In this document: one piece after another, positions 50,567 to 61,479 of the stretch
How the letters are laid out: the number at the start of each line of letters is the position of its first letter
How positions within the stretch are numbered: the first letter of the stretch is position 1
DNA from: Serripes groenlandicus
Taxonomy: Eukaryota; Mollusca; Bivalvia; Cardiida; Cardiidae
NCBI GenBank assembly: GCA_031761405.1
Contig: JASEVX010000006.1
Span: forward strand, 30,136,493-30,200,492
Length of the DNA stretch: 64,000 nucleotides
Direction of reading: 5' to 3'
Notes under the pieces: generated by a model
What the model was told of the DNA's origin: nothing
Databases searched by the model: none
What the model saw: the letters and a program-made list of their open reading frames with translations, nothing else
Program-made: the position numbers and the translations under genes

Positions 50567-50803
50567 CTGCCTAGGTCATGTAGTGGTAGAGCGTCCATCT
50601 TGGGTGCGGGAGCCTCCGAGGTCATGGGTTCGATTCCCGACCGGGTCATACCAAAGACTTTAAAATTGGAAGTAACGGCTGCCCTCCTTGGCGCTCAGGG
50701 TTGCGGGGTTTGCATTACGACTGACTGACTGACCAGTACTGGTAACTTACCCAGGAAATATGTGATATAACTGTTGAAAGCGGCATAAAATACCAAACAA
50801 TCA
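50567..50803 (+). mobile_element. SINE-C, full length, 15-bp TSD
   Basis: Head: GTAGTGGTAGAGCGTCCATC (A-box region) and GGTCATGGGTTCGATTCCCG (B-box). Body: GGTCATACCAAAGACTTTAA, GGCTGCCCTCCTTGGCGC, GGTTGCGGGGTTTGC. Tail: GTGATATAACTG, GAAAGCGGCATAAAATACC. CTCATTCATGATTGA is duplicated at 50552-50566 and 50804-50818. Confidence 0.93.
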
Positions 50804-50818
50804 CTCATTCATGATTGA

Positions 50819-51233
50819 AGAGGATGGAAACCACCTGGAAACAGAATAATTTTCCACCTTTGTACTACAAGTAACATCATGATACCTAGCGGTACAGTCA
50901 ACATTCTGATGACATCAGCGAAAAAACACCTTCAGTTAGCTTATCAATGGACTGTTTTGTTAATTTCCCAAATTCATTTTAAACTTTCTACGACAGGGAT
51001 TTCCAGATACACTTTTCGGCCCCGGAAATTTCGTATGCGCGATCTAGCAAACAGCCTTAAATTTTAAATGTGAATGAAAACCGATTTGTTTACGTAATTT
51101 GCATAACATTTTACTTCAAACGAAACAGTGCATCTTTCAATATGTATTGACCTGCATACATACTCATTTATGAAGAATGATGAGGTCATGTGATTTCATC
51201 ATTCATGATGATCATTCGCTACTTAAGATGCCC
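50819..51233. other. no confident feature
   Basis: A 62-codon frame (50879-51067, plus) has no recognised family. No repeat recognised. Confidence 0.4.
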
Positions 51234-51436
51234 TTAACCCTTTCCCTCATACGACAATTCTGCAGCAGACGACTGAACATATTTTGTCAAAAAATAGAAA
51301 ATCTCTATAATTGAATGGATAACCTATGACTAAAAGTGGAAAACATTGTGAGCAATTTCTTCTTTTGTCACTATGTTTTCAAAAAGCCTTCTGCTGCAGA
51401 GGCGTCAGAAAGCATCTATATGTGGGAAAGGGTTAA
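51234..51436 (-). mobile_element. T1 MITE, hairpin left arm deleted
   Basis: TTAACCCTTTCCCTCATACG left, AACATTGTGAGCAATTTC shows the lost arm, right TATATGTGGGAAAGGGTTAA. Confidence 0.86.
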
Positions 51437-51549
51437 AAAGAGTTTGAAAAAGCACTCTTGTAATGTGTTTGCTTTTTCAACCAGCTTTATGATGGGATGA
51501 ACATACATTCATTACTGTATCATGTATAGGTTGATGAGCAATACTATAT

Positions 51550-51779
51550 TTAACCCTTTCCCTCATATAGACGCTTTCTGACGCCTCTGCAGCAGACAGC
51601 TTTTTGAAAACATAGTGACAAAAGAAGAAATTGCACAAAACGTGCAATTTCTCCTTTTGGCACAATGTTTTCCACTTTTTGTCAAAGGTTATCCATTCAA
51701 TTATGGACATTTTCTATGTTTTGACAAAATACGTTCAAAGCCGTCTGCTGCAGAATTGCCGTATGAGGGAAAGGGTTAA
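51550..51779 (+). mobile_element. T1 MITE, complete
   Basis: TTAACCCTTTCCCTCATATA left, hairpin GCACAAAACGTGC, right CGTATGAGGGAAAGGGTTAA. Confidence 0.9.
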
Positions 51780-51894
51780 ACAATGATCATGATGAGAAAA
51801 TTAACGTTTGGACTACTGCCTTGCCGGCTGATTATAAATTTGATTGCAAAATGATAAGCTAATCACAGTTAATTAATCAGATTGATTACAAAAA

Positions 51895-52510
51895 TGACAA
51901 AATGATCTTCACCCTTTTCCACAGGCACATACAGAAAATATGATCTTAACCCTTTTCCACAGGCACATACAGACAAAATGATCTTCACCCTTTTCCACAG
52001 GCACAAACAGACAAAATGATCTTCACCCTTTTCCACAGGCACATACAGAAAATATGATCTTCACCCTTTTCCACAGGCACATACAGACAAAATGATCTTC
52101 ACCCTTTTCCACAGGCACATACAGAAAATATGATCTTCATCCTTTTCCACAGGCACATACAGACAAAATGATCTTCACCCTTTTCCACAGGCACATACAG
52201 ACAAAATGATCTTCACCCTTTTCCACAGGCACATACAGACAAAATGATCTTAACCCTTTTCCACAGGCACATACAGACAAAATGATCTTCACCCTTTTCC
52301 ACAGGCACATACAGACAAAATGATCTTAACCCTTTTCCACAGGCACATACAGACAAAATGATCTTAACCCTTTTCCACAGGCACATACAGACAAAATGAT
52401 CTTAACCCTTTTCCACAGGCACATACAGACAAAATGATCTTAACCCTTTTCCACAGGCACATACAGACAAAATGATCTTAACCCTTTTCCACAGGCACAT
52501 ACAGAAAATA
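51895..52510 (+). repeat. 38-bp minisatellite made from a T1 terminus
   Basis: About 16 copies of CTTAACCCTTTTCCACAGGC, ACATACAGACAAAATGAT. Variants: CTTCACCC or CTTAACCC, CAGACAAAATG or CAGAAAATATG. The last copy runs straight into ATGCAGCAGACGACTTTGAA, the normal continuation of a T1 left end, so the unit is the T1 terminus. Confidence 0.93.
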
Positions 52511-52570
52511 TGCAGCAGACGACTTTGAAAACATCTGAACAATAATACAATAATATGTTAATAGGCAAAG
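52500..52570 (-). mobile_element. T1 MITE remnant at the end of the 38-bp array
   Basis: CAGAAAATATGCAGCAGACG, ACTTTGAAAACATCTG then decay. The right part is gone. Confidence 0.7.
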
Positions 52571-53786
52571 CCTAGGTCGTGTGAAAGCAAGAACAATTAA
52601 TTAAGCACTGTCTGTCCCCCAACAAGAAACAAATTAATAGGCAAATTGTAGAAATTTAAGTTACAAAAACAGAATTTGAAAAACATATTGAAAAAAACGA
52701 AACTTAGCATGCATTTAAGTTTAATTTGTACATATAATCTGTTTTATTTTTTATTAGGTCAGGATTGTAATAGACTGTAAGATTTCCAAGGATGTTGATG
52801 GAAAACAACACTAGAAGGCATTGAAGAATGTTCTGATTTATTTTTACAAATGCCAGTTATTTGTAAACTAGTAATACATATAATTGAAAACTGACTCTTA
52901 CCATGGTTGATTGAATGACTTGCGCTTAACATTACTCCACACAACAATCTTACAAGGCAGATGGCTAACTTTGCATGATCTGGCTGAATGTATAATCTTG
53001 AGACAATTTAAGATGACTGAGAAAAATGTAATTTTTGACAAATATTTTCAAAAGTCCCATTTATAATGATGTATGTTGTAAAGGTTAAAGTTTAGCCGGC
53101 CTTGTCTGATGTAAATTACTTGATTTCTGTGACTAATCCGAATACATTGTCGGAATGGTGTAATTGATCCAAAATGAACATATCCAAAATGAACAATATG
53201 TTCCTATTCAACAACATTTTCACTTTGAACACCTATCTCCTTTTCTGGTTTTTAATTTGTAAAACATGAAAACAGCATCAGATTATTTGTTAATAAGTAC
53301 CAGACTTAGTGTCAACAACAGTTACTGAATATATATACATGTATCTGAAATATTTTGTTTGAAAAAAAATGGATAATATAAGATCTGATCAATATATTAA
53401 ATATACATTTTATTGCATAAAACAATAAACAGTATGTTTATAGCAAATAAAGAAATTATAACAAGTACAAACAGAGAAATGGATTTTCCAGAAGAATTTG
53501 CAATAATTTAACATTGTTAGTGATCATGTTAAAATTGCTCTATTATAAAAATATGATGTATAAATTTCGTTAAAACTTTGATATTAGAACGGTTATCAAA
53601 GCTGGATCAATCCTTGAACATGTACAGATTCTCAGAGTTATCAATGTTGATAACCATTCCTTTTTTTAATTGTTATTGCTCAATTATAAAAGCTTTTGAA
53701 AAGGGTACAGGGAGTAAACTATTTTCACTAGAAGCCTGGATAAAAATGTAATAAGTGTTTAAGTAAGACAACTCCCCACAACATAA
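52571..53786. other. largely unique AT-rich DNA
   Basis: A SINE-A scrap (ATTACTCCACACAACAATCT, AAGGCAGATGGC) lies at 52927-52975 and a T1 scrap (TTCAAAAGTCCC) near 53045. Otherwise no gene, RNA or repeat that I can support. Confidence 0.45.
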
Positions 53787-54600
53787 TTGTTTCATGTATA
53801 CATTGTTAAGTTTAGTTGCCTCTTTCAAAACATGTACCTGCTGAGATTTGATCTTAGAACTCTTGTTAGACCAGGTGTTTTACCATTAAACTACAGTATA
53901 GGTTTTTATTTTGAGCAGCAGTTCATGAAAATATGTGTACTTTTATTACCAGTAAAGTATAAGAATTTTTTTGTTACAATGAATGTATACCAATTTAAAT
54001 TTTACCATTTCTATTGTATAGATTATACAATTTCACACAGAAAAATGGATTTCACAATAAATTACATAGAGAACAGATACATTTCTGTGGTATTTCAGTT
54101 ATATCAGAGGACAGAACACTTATGTGAGGTCACTGGGTGACTAACATAACTGACATTAATTATGAACTGCCTTATAGCCTTTTTCTGTTGAAAAACAGAT
54201 TACGTTTTCTTTATTGTTCAACCAAAATGTTTATACAAATTTATTTGAATAAAAAGTATTTTGAGTGTTTGTTGAATTTAAAAAGAGATTGATCCTCTTT
54301 ATCTACAGATTTCAATGCTCAGTTTGTTTTTACCTTATTTGAGTTTGATATAGTTAGTGTACATTGCCCTGTTTCATAGACGGACCTAAATCGTAAAAGG
54401 CTTTTATTTTGCATTTGCTCTTCAATTTGAAGAGTTCTATGACATCATTGACATCTCATGACATCATTGGTTGTTGTGCTCCCAAGTATGAAAATAGTGC
54501 TGTCAATAGATGTTGAATCTTTTTCAAATATTGTTTGAATACATACATGCAGAGTATTTTAAATAACCTAGTGAAAATAATGTTTAAATTCTTAGTACCA
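53787..54600. other. unique AT-rich DNA, no gene called
   Basis: A 117-codon frame (53787-54140, plus) is rich in F, Y and I, as expected of AT-rich sequence, with no recognisable domain. Confidence 0.4.
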
Positions 54601-54611
54601 AGTTTGTCCAA

Positions 54612-55145
54612 TCTGATCAATAAACACATTTTGGATAAAAAAAAAAAAGAAGGAAACTACTAGAAATTCAGCCTGTTGAAAGAAAAGTAAAGTGTTTTAC
54701 TGATAGCCCCCATATGACATCATTTCTTTTAAACAATCATGACTCATTTGAGTTTGATCAATAAACACATTTTGGTTAAAAAAAAGATGAATCTACTAGA
54801 AATGCAGCCTGTTGAAAGACAAGTAATGTGTTTTACTGATAGTCCACATATATATGACATCATTTCTTTAAAACAATGGACTCATTTGAGTTTGATCAAT
54901 AAACACATTTTGGATAAAAAAAAAGATAAATCTACTAGAAATTCAGCCTGATGAAAGAAAAGTAATGTGTTTTATTGATAGCCCACATATGACATCATTC
55001 CTTTAAAACAATGGACTCATTTGAGTTTGATCAATAAACAAATTTTGGATGAAACTACTAGAAATTCAGCCTATTGAAAGAAAAGTTATGTGTTTTACTG
55101 ATAGTCCACATATAACATCATTTCTTTAAAACAATAGACTCATTT
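54612..55145 (+). repeat. tandem repeat, four units of 123-139 bp
   Basis: Each unit holds GATCAATAAACACATTTTGG, ACTAGAAATTCAGCCTGTTG, ATGTGTTTTACTGATAG, CATATGACATCATTTCTTT, AATGGACTCATTTGAG. AATAAA motifs recur but are part of the unit. Confidence 0.9.
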
Positions 55146-55480
55146 GAAGGCATGAAAGTGTTTTCCTCTCTTTCAGGTTGGAGGATATAGACATTAAGAC
55201 ATTTACTATGTATACCCCAAAATCAGGGTGAACTGATTCTGGTCATACTTTCATGATTTGACAAAGACTAGGTCATAGACATAAACTGTTAAACTGTACA
55301 ATGTAAAAAAATAATGTAAATTGAAGGCAAATAATTTGAAATTGACTGTAGTTTTGTTTGTTTGCTACATTTACTGCAATAAATAGATAAACGTCTTAAA
55401 GTCAATACAACTAGACAGTCGAAGATATGATAGTTTTAATAGCTATTTTCTTGAGTGGAGTCAACATTTGACAAGACGGC
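55146..55480. other. unannotated; one acceptor-like site
   Basis: A good plus-strand acceptor TTTTCCTCTCTTTCAG|G lies near 55163-55179, but no coding exon follows. Confidence 0.35.
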
Positions 55481-55499
55481 TTCGGCTTCAAATGACAGA

Positions 55500-56075
55500 T
55501 ACAGTCATAAACGATACACACCATGTGACGTCACGCGATGTGACGAAAGCATCGTGGATCGTTCCCAACAGATATAACAAATAATTTAGAAATGAAGTTA
55601 TATTTTTAAGCAAATTATTGATATAATAAATAGCTTACCTTGAAATGAAGCTATGCCGATACAGAAACAGAATTGTTCGTCCTTTTCAGTTAAAATAATA
55701 TCCGAGGCCAGTGTAACGAACGATAACTTCCGTTGAAATTATTTACAATCATTTTCAAGTGTTTATTGCTTCTCTATATTGCAAAGATATAACATCCATG
55801 AAATAATGATGACAGGTACAAAAGAATAGTCGACTTATCCTTCATAAAGTCCTTCCAGTGAATGAAATCCATTTGTGACGAGTCAAACTATCTTTTCCTA
55901 CCATTCCTGTCGTTTTCCTTTTGTTATTTATTTATTACTTTCCTTACAATGACGTTACTTTTCGTTGCAATGACGTCACATGTGGCAATCTCTATTACAT
56001 AGGCGCTCTCACTCTCTATTACATAGGCGCTCTACATTCACCAGTAAGACCGGAAGCAAAATGGCCGAAAAAAAG
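55500..56075. promoter_or_regulatory. candidate promoter region (CRE, ETS, YY1-like motifs)
   Basis: CpG-containing segment unlike its AT-rich surroundings. It holds TGTGACGTCACGCGATGTGA near 55524, AACGGAAGTT (minus, ETS core) near 55724-55733, CAATGACGTCACATG near 55968, and ACCGGAAGCAAAATGGCCG at 56049-56067 (adjacent ETS and YY1-type motifs, a common housekeeping promoter signature). A 20-bp CTCTATTACATAGGCGCTCT is directly repeated at about 55990 and 56014. Inference only. Confidence 0.4.
55639..55735 (-). other. candidate untranslated first exon with strong splice donor
   Basis: The minus strand reads TTCATTTCAAG|GTAAGC with the intron beginning at 55638, a near-consensus donor. ETS-like AACGGAAGTT lies 85-95 bp upstream. 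No long frame. It points toward the ataxin-1-like exon 53 kb away on the same strand; ataxin-1 genes are known for long introns and untranslated 5' exons. Linkage is a hypothesis. Confidence 0.3.
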
Positions 56076-56370
56076 TGCTATGGGGTTGAGATTTGATATG
56101 TGAAAAACAGTAAGATTGTACTGAATTCTCGTTGTTTTGATCTCGTATGATGTGTTCGTACGTATAACCTATAGGCGTGCTTCGCTCGAGCCTTCGGCTC
56201 AAGCTTTCACACGTAATATGGAAAATCTCCCTACTTTGAAGTCTTGTTCGTTTGTAACATTACTCTAAATTTGCAACCAGACAAAATGGAGCGATGTGTC
56301 CCCCATTAGTCACATAATCCATAAATTTATTTTATTTCTTCGAGCATGATACTTAAAGTCAGGTAAAGTT
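56076..56370. other. no gene called; small hairpin
   Basis: GCTTGAGCCGAAGGCTCGAG-type hairpin near 56178-56205 (complement). A short ATG frame begins at 56061 (MAEKKCYGVEI) and stops after 11 codons. Confidence 0.35.
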
Positions 56371-56377
56371 TACAATG

Positions 56378-56562
56378 TCCAATCTAGGATTCGAAATCAA
56401 GGAGGAAATTTTATCTGAAAATTGATTTTACAAGCAAATTGTGGCTTTTTCCCTTCATTTTCTATATAAAATATTCGCCCTTCCATACAAATTTAGGAGG
56501 GAATATTCAAAACAGTGTGAGAATAAGCACGATTCCCTCTCCTAGATTGGAAACTGGTTCAT
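56378..56562. mobile_element. possible short TIR element
   Basis: TCCAATCTAGGA near 56378 and TCCTAGATTGGA near 56552 are perfect inverted 12-mers 185 bp apart. No target duplication seen; could be chance or an old MITE. Confidence 0.4.
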
Positions 56563-56587
56563 AATAATATATTTTATAATTGTAACC

Positions 56588-56825
56588 ATATGTAACTAAA
56601 AACCTATTTTGAAAACCCTGGTTTAGGGGCAATTTTGACCCCTTTGTAAACAATGGAAATTTAGGTGCCATTGCTTAGAACGAGCAATTGCACCTAAATT
56701 TCCATTGTTTACCAAGAAAATTGATTTAACGCTTATAAAGTATTTTAAGACTTTATGGAGAGGTGATTAACCTTGGTAAAAAAATACCAATTTAAGTTAC
56801 AACCGTTTCACGCCAAGCCCTCGAA
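56588..56825. mobile_element. R4 MITE
   Basis: TATGTAACTAAAAACCTATT left, AGTTACAACCGTTTCACGCC right, flank CAAGCCCTCGA. Central hairpin GAAATTTAGGTGCCATTGCT / GAGCAATTGCACCTAAATTT. It matches the better-preserved copy at 62656. Confidence 0.82.
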
Positions 56826-56875
56826 AAGTACTTAGTAATAGCATGTGTCTGTACAGCATCTCAAGTGTCATTCAA

Positions 56876-57146
56876 TTAACACTTTCCCACATACAGACGC
56901 TTTCTGACGCCTCTGTAGCAGATCACATTTGAAAACACTGTTGCAAATGATAAATTACTCATAATGAACAGATCTGATAATGAGCAATTTCTTATTTGCC
57001 ACACATGTTTTTAGCTCTATCCATGTGTTTTCAGCTCCATGATCTCTATCCATCTATTATACTTTCATCTATCGACGTTTTCCAGTTTTTCCGAGATCTT
57101 TTCAAAGTCGTCTGTTGCAGATTTGTTTTATTTGTGAGAGGGTTAA
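56876..57146 (+). mobile_element. T1 MITE
   Basis: TTAACACTTTCCCACATACA left, rearranged hairpin with a duplicated GATCTGATAATGAG stretch and a second TTTTAGCTCTATCCATG, right TTTGTGAGAGGGTTAA. Confidence 0.8.
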
Positions 57147-57777
57147 ACACAACTAGACACAGAGATCTTTAAGATAATTTCGATTCCTTATAAAAACAAA
57201 AGTACGAACAGACCCAGGACGAAACTGAATTTAGGGCGAAATGACCCTGGACGAAACTGAACTTAAGGATTCGATGAGAATGTGTAACCGCACGATCCTG
57301 TCTTCAAACTGTTTCACACCTACATATGTATCTGATTAACCTGACTGTTCGCAAGTCTGACAAAATAAACCTTTGTGCATGAACAGAATAAAATGCTCTG
57401 ACATTTTGAACAAATTCTCCCTTGTCCACATAGCCCTACATTTTGTTTTTTATCACGATAGTGTTCAATGAAAACTACGTATTTTAGTCTATCTTTCACA
57501 CGCCTAAGTTGCATATTGATCAGCCAAAGGGTTATAATAATACAATTAATGTGTCCGGCTTACCTTAGAAATAGCACAACCGTTTGTTTATTCACAATGT
57601 AGTTATGTTCAAACTATATTATGTCCCAACTTAGAGTGAATGTTTCAGCTGGTGTATTATTGGATCGCTATTTTTGTGTACACTTCTACACTCATGAACA
57701 GAATGAAATAGAGCTGCAAACTCCAATAGGGCTGCTAAACTGGTTTGGTCGAATGCATTGCATACGTGATTATACCA
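57147..57777. other. unannotated; short duplicated 'ACGAAACTGAA' block
   Basis: CCAGGACGAAACTGAATTTA at 57211 and CCTGGACGAAACTGAACTTA at 57247 form a local duplication. Short frames on both strands lack known domains. Confidence 0.4.
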
Positions 57778-57951
57778 TTATCCCTTTACCCATTACAGAC
57801 GCCTTTTAAAGAGATTGTGGAAAATGGGAAAATCCGCCAATAACGAACAGCTTCTCCTTTTGCCTCAATGTTTTCAACTCTACATTTATAATCAAAATTT
57901 AAATGGAGGTGTTTTATGTTTGCTGAATTGTTGTTTGTGGGAAAGGGTTAA
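57778..57951 (+). mobile_element. T1 MITE, shortened
   Basis: TTATCCCTTTACCCATTACA left, eroded hairpin, right TTGTTTGTGGGAAAGGGTTA. Confidence 0.75.
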
Positions 57952-58640
57952 TAAATAAACAAAAATCAATTGGAAAGATGCTTTTCATATTTATAGTGAA
58001 AGACTTGCGGAAAAAAAGAATTAACAAATTGCTTCTGCTTTTCCCTTAACATGCTATATGTCGACCTATTTTATATACGTCCCTGGTCGCTCGTTGCAGA
58101 CTTGGGATGCAGCATAATCAGTCAATGTATTCAGATTGAATCTGAGTTGCAGATAAAAAAAAAAAAGAGCATCCAGCAAAAATGTCCCTATTAAAAGTTG
58201 GAATATTAATGCTAAAGATTGAACACATAATTTCGGTGCCGGTGTCACATATTTTAGACTGATCATTGTCTGCATATGTGAGTTTTTTGACAGGGAAATA
58301 TCATATCCCTGTACAGACAGAGACATAATTAGAAAATATAGTATAGTACATATCTCTGACACAGATGATTTTGATGTTTCTCCAACAACCCCTTTTGGAA
58401 ATAGCTCAACTATATGTGAAAAGGAGAATTTTTTTATATTGAGTATCATTTTCTTTGCTCTTAATATTTTCAAGTCGGTATCAAATTATATATCAAATTC
58501 TCTTTAGCTCTATATAGCACTTTTCTGAGATGTTGTGTAGACAACTGATGTAATCTTGTGTTAAACCTCCGGCTTACAAGCTCTTTCAACGATTAATTAA
58601 GACCCCGTTATAATTTATACGCAGGAATATTCGTTTTATG
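57952..58640. other. unannotated; a 135-codon minus-strand frame of unknown nature
   Basis: The frame at 58066-58473 encodes a hydrophobic, AT-driven sequence with two possible membrane stretches and no known motif. No splice or promoter support. Probably not a gene. Confidence 0.3.
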
Positions 58641-59070
58641 AGTCTATTTTGTCGAAATCGTTTAAAATCTTCTTGTCCAAAATTACTGGCCAGATTTAAA
58701 ACCAAGTTTGATCAAACAGTTTAATAACATGACCACCAGGGGTGGGCCCGTTTTCCTTAAATGGTACATAGTAAAAAACATAGTAAAAACTTAAAAAATC
58801 TTCATGTCCAAAAGTATTGGCCCGATTTGAAAATAATTTAGCACAAATGTTTCTTGGAGACCCTGTATCAAGATCATTCAAACAATTCCAAACAATGATA
58901 AAACATGGCTGCCAGTGGGAGGGGCTCTTTTCTTCTTATATGGTATATAGTTTGAAAATAATTTGACACAAATGTTCCTTGGATGACCCTCTCCTGAGAT
59001 TGTTGAAATTATTCCGATAATATGATCCATTAAAACATGGCCCTCTTGTTTGTGATTGTTTTAGTTCCAT
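58641..59070. repeat. diverged tandem repeat ending 'GGCCCTCTTGTTTGTG'
   Basis: AAAATCTTCTTGTCCAAAA, TTACTGGCCAGATTTAAAA and GGTGGGCCCGTTTTCCTTAA recur in diverged form near 58660, 58790 and 58920. ACATGGCCCTCTTGTTTGTG closes it, the complement of the 'ACAAGAGGGCCC' start at 29630. Confidence 0.65.
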
Positions 59071-59791
59071 GTTAGACGTTGCTTATTCGACTAATCAGAG
59101 ACATATATAATTACTAAACTATAACGGCTTCAATATATTGATAGTATTACAAAATTGTGAATGAATCACAAATACGTATACAAATATGCCGTATAATTTG
59201 CTCTTCTTATTTGTATGTACGGAGAGAAACAAACACAAAAACAGAGATATGCGTATGACGTCTGTATATGTGTTTTTGTCTAAATGTATAAAGTAAATAA
59301 CGTTCTATATATATGTATGTATATATACATGTATACATAGCTGGTCAATTTTGCAGTAAGTTTGGTCATTTGTATACTACACATGACCTGAAAAATATTT
59401 TTGCACATTGACTGAACTTGCTGCCCTGAGCTATGTTATAAGTAAGTATACATGTTATCTAGTTATGGCTGGTATATAGTGAAAAACATATCCTTCTCAA
59501 CGAAACCTTGACCTTTTAAACCGTTCCCTGTGATAGGACTACTTGAACTTGTTCACAGTTAGCTTTATAGCAAGATATAAATAGCTGTATAAACTAAATT
59601 AATGTGTTAAAGATCTAAAACATGGAAAAGTCAGTCCATATAATTATGCAGATCTAGATCTAACATGTGTTTTTCACTAGGACACGCTCTCTAAGCGTAC
59701 ATACTGCGTGGGCTTTAAACGTTTCCCTTTTTACTTTAGAATAACAGTGCCCGCGTACTCTGTCTTGAAACTATTACAGTGTAAATTGCTC
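59071..59791. other. unannotated AT-rich DNA with a TATG/TACA microsatellite
   Basis: TATATATATGTATGTATATA near 59306-59340; otherwise no supported feature. Confidence 0.45.
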
Positions 59792-59985
59792 ATCCCTTTC
59801 CCACATACATCTACACGAGACGAATTTGAAAAACATCTAGGCATGTATACGGGAGATCTCTATAAACTGAAGCATAATTATTTGATGGAGTTGAAAGTAT
59901 TCTGGCAGAGGAAAAACTTGCCCATGACGAACAGTTTCTCCTTTTACCACAATCTTTTCTTCTCTGACAGTGGGAAAGGTTTCAG
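59792..59985 (-). mobile_element. T1 MITE, diverged
   Basis: ATCCCTTTCCCACATACATC left, GGAGTTGAAAGTATTCTGGC, hairpin CCCATGACGAACAGTTTCTC, right GACAGTGGGAAAGG. Confidence 0.7.
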
Positions 59986-60039
59986 GCGTTTTATTCTAGA
60001 CAGATTTTAAGTTTGTGAATCGTTATAGATCAAGAATAT

Positions 60040-60262
60040 AACCCTGTCTTGATACAGATGGCAGTTTTACACCTCAACAGACAGCATTTGGGTGGAAGAT
60101 CTGTATTTAAACAAAAGAATAATTATTGAAAAGTGTAGAAAACATTAATTGTGACAAAAAGAGAAATTGCTCAAAATGAATAAATTCGCATTTTGTCACA
60201 CTGTTTTCAAACGTCGTCTGCTGTAGAGGCATTGAAAGCGTCTGTATGTAGGAAAGAATTAA
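60040..60262 (-). mobile_element. T1 MITE, diverged
   Basis: ATAACCCTGTCTTGATACAG left, hairpin GCTCAAAATGAATAAATTCG, right TGTATGTAGGAAAGAATTAA. Confidence 0.72.
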
Positions 60263-60299
60263 ATCCTGTATACAATGTTTAGGTCTTACTTTCCAGTTG

Positions 60300-60490
60300 T
60301 TCCAGCTGTTGAACACATTGTGTCAAAAGGGAAAATTGATCACAATAGGTATCTTATCCTCTAGCCACAATATTTTCAACTCGATTTTTAAAACTATATA
60401 TACATTCATTTAAATAGAGATCTTTTGAAGTTTTCCCAAGATATTTCGAAGTTGTATGCTGCACATATTTCGTATGTGGGCAAGTGTTAA
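60300..60490 (+). mobile_element. T1 MITE, left end lost
   Basis: GTTGAACACATTGTGTC, hairpin remnant, CATTTAAATAGAGATCTTTT, right TCGTATGTGGGCAAGTGTTAA. Confidence 0.7.
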
Positions 60491-60754
60491 AGCAGACGAC
60501 TCCTAGACAGACAAGACATATTGGGTGTGGTTGTACTTTAAGCTGTTTAGAAAGAACTCGTTATCAACAGAACCGAGGATATTACAGGAAGATCTTTGCC
60601 TCGGATATGTTCCCAAGTAAAGGGTGATGTGTCCATTACATAACCATCATTTTGGTAATACTAAGTAATGTACGAAGTAGCCTTGGACTGTGCCTCTAAT
60701 GGCTATGTTAATTTCTACAACGAATGCTTGGATGGTTCTTATATGATCCGTTTT

Positions 60755-61010
60755 CCATGAGAAAACCAACATTGTGGACTCTGCGTAAAAGTATCGACCA
60801 GGATCAGCCTAAGCATGCCGCGCAGACTAAACCGGTCAGAAACTTTTCGCCTTTTGTGGATGTTCTGTTTCAGGAATCATTACACTATATATATACATCC
60901 ATCCCCCTGAGACGGAATGTATCGGCCCGGATTAGTCTGCGCTGTCCGACAGCGCAGGCTGATCAGGGTCGATGCATTACGCAGACCCCGTAATGTTGGT
61001 TTTCTCATGG
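60755..61010 (+). mobile_element. MITE with ends CCATGAGAAAACCAACATT
   Basis: CCATGAGAAAACCAACATT left and AATGTTGGTTTTCTCATGG right form perfect 19-bp TIRs. The interior has GACTCTGCGTAAAAGTATCG and a GTCTGCGCTGTCC/GGACAGCGCAG-type hairpin. The same interior occurs inside both H5 elements. The overlapping 89-codon frame is a by-product. Confidence 0.85.
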
Positions 61011-61126
61011 AATTGTTCATATAATTGTTTGATTTCTGAGTGCGATCTGTCAAAAGTGATCTATATTACAATCGGTGATCTAAAAGGATATATCACAGTT
61101 ATATCAGTTATATATCACAACACCAG

Positions 61127-61465
61127 CAGGGGCGTAGCTTGACAATACTCAATGTGTAGGCCGTCTCATGAGAAAACTGTGGACTCTGCGTAAAGTATCG
61201 ACCCGGATCAGCCTAAGCGTGCCGCGCGGGCTAACCTGGACAAACACTTTTCGCCTGCTGTGGATTTGCTGTTTCAGGAATAACTACGCTATACATCTAT
61301 CCCTCTAAGACGGAATGTGTCGGCCGGATCAGTCTGCACGGACAGCGCAGGCTGATCTGGTCGATACATTACGCAGATGTCTATCGCCGCAGCTGCATTT
61401 TGGGGCATTTTGAGAACAAATGTTTAGGCACGTGCCTATAGTGCCTAAAGCGAGCTGCGCCCCTG
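61127..61465 (+). mobile_element. H5 hAT-type element, 5-bp TSD
   Basis: CAGGGGCGTAGCTTGAC left, right complement CAGGGGCGCAGCTCG. ACCAG is duplicated at 61122-61126 and 61466-61470. Interior GTGGACTCTGCGTAAAGTAT matches the element at 60755. No transposase. Confidence 0.88.
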
Positions 61466-61479
61466 ACCAGCATACTTAT

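Noticed and set aside
12216..50803. tRNA genes (several A-box/B-box pairs)
   Set aside because: Each lies at the head of a SINE followed by the shared body and tail, and cloverleaf pairing is incomplete; they are tRNA-derived promoters, not tRNA genes.
51895..52510. CRISPR-like array of regular repeats
   Set aside because: The units are contiguous with no unique spacers, they derive from a transposon terminus, and the DNA is eukaryotic.
54739..54951. 70-residue protein with internal duplication (MTHLSLINKHIL)
   Set aside because: It is a reading of the 123-139-bp tandem repeat.
58066..58473. 135-residue minus-strand protein
   Set aside because: Composition follows AT-rich DNA; no recognised domain, no splice or promoter evidence.
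60724..60993. 89-residue protein
   Set aside because: It overlaps a MITE with 19-bp TIRs and reads through its GC-rich hairpin.
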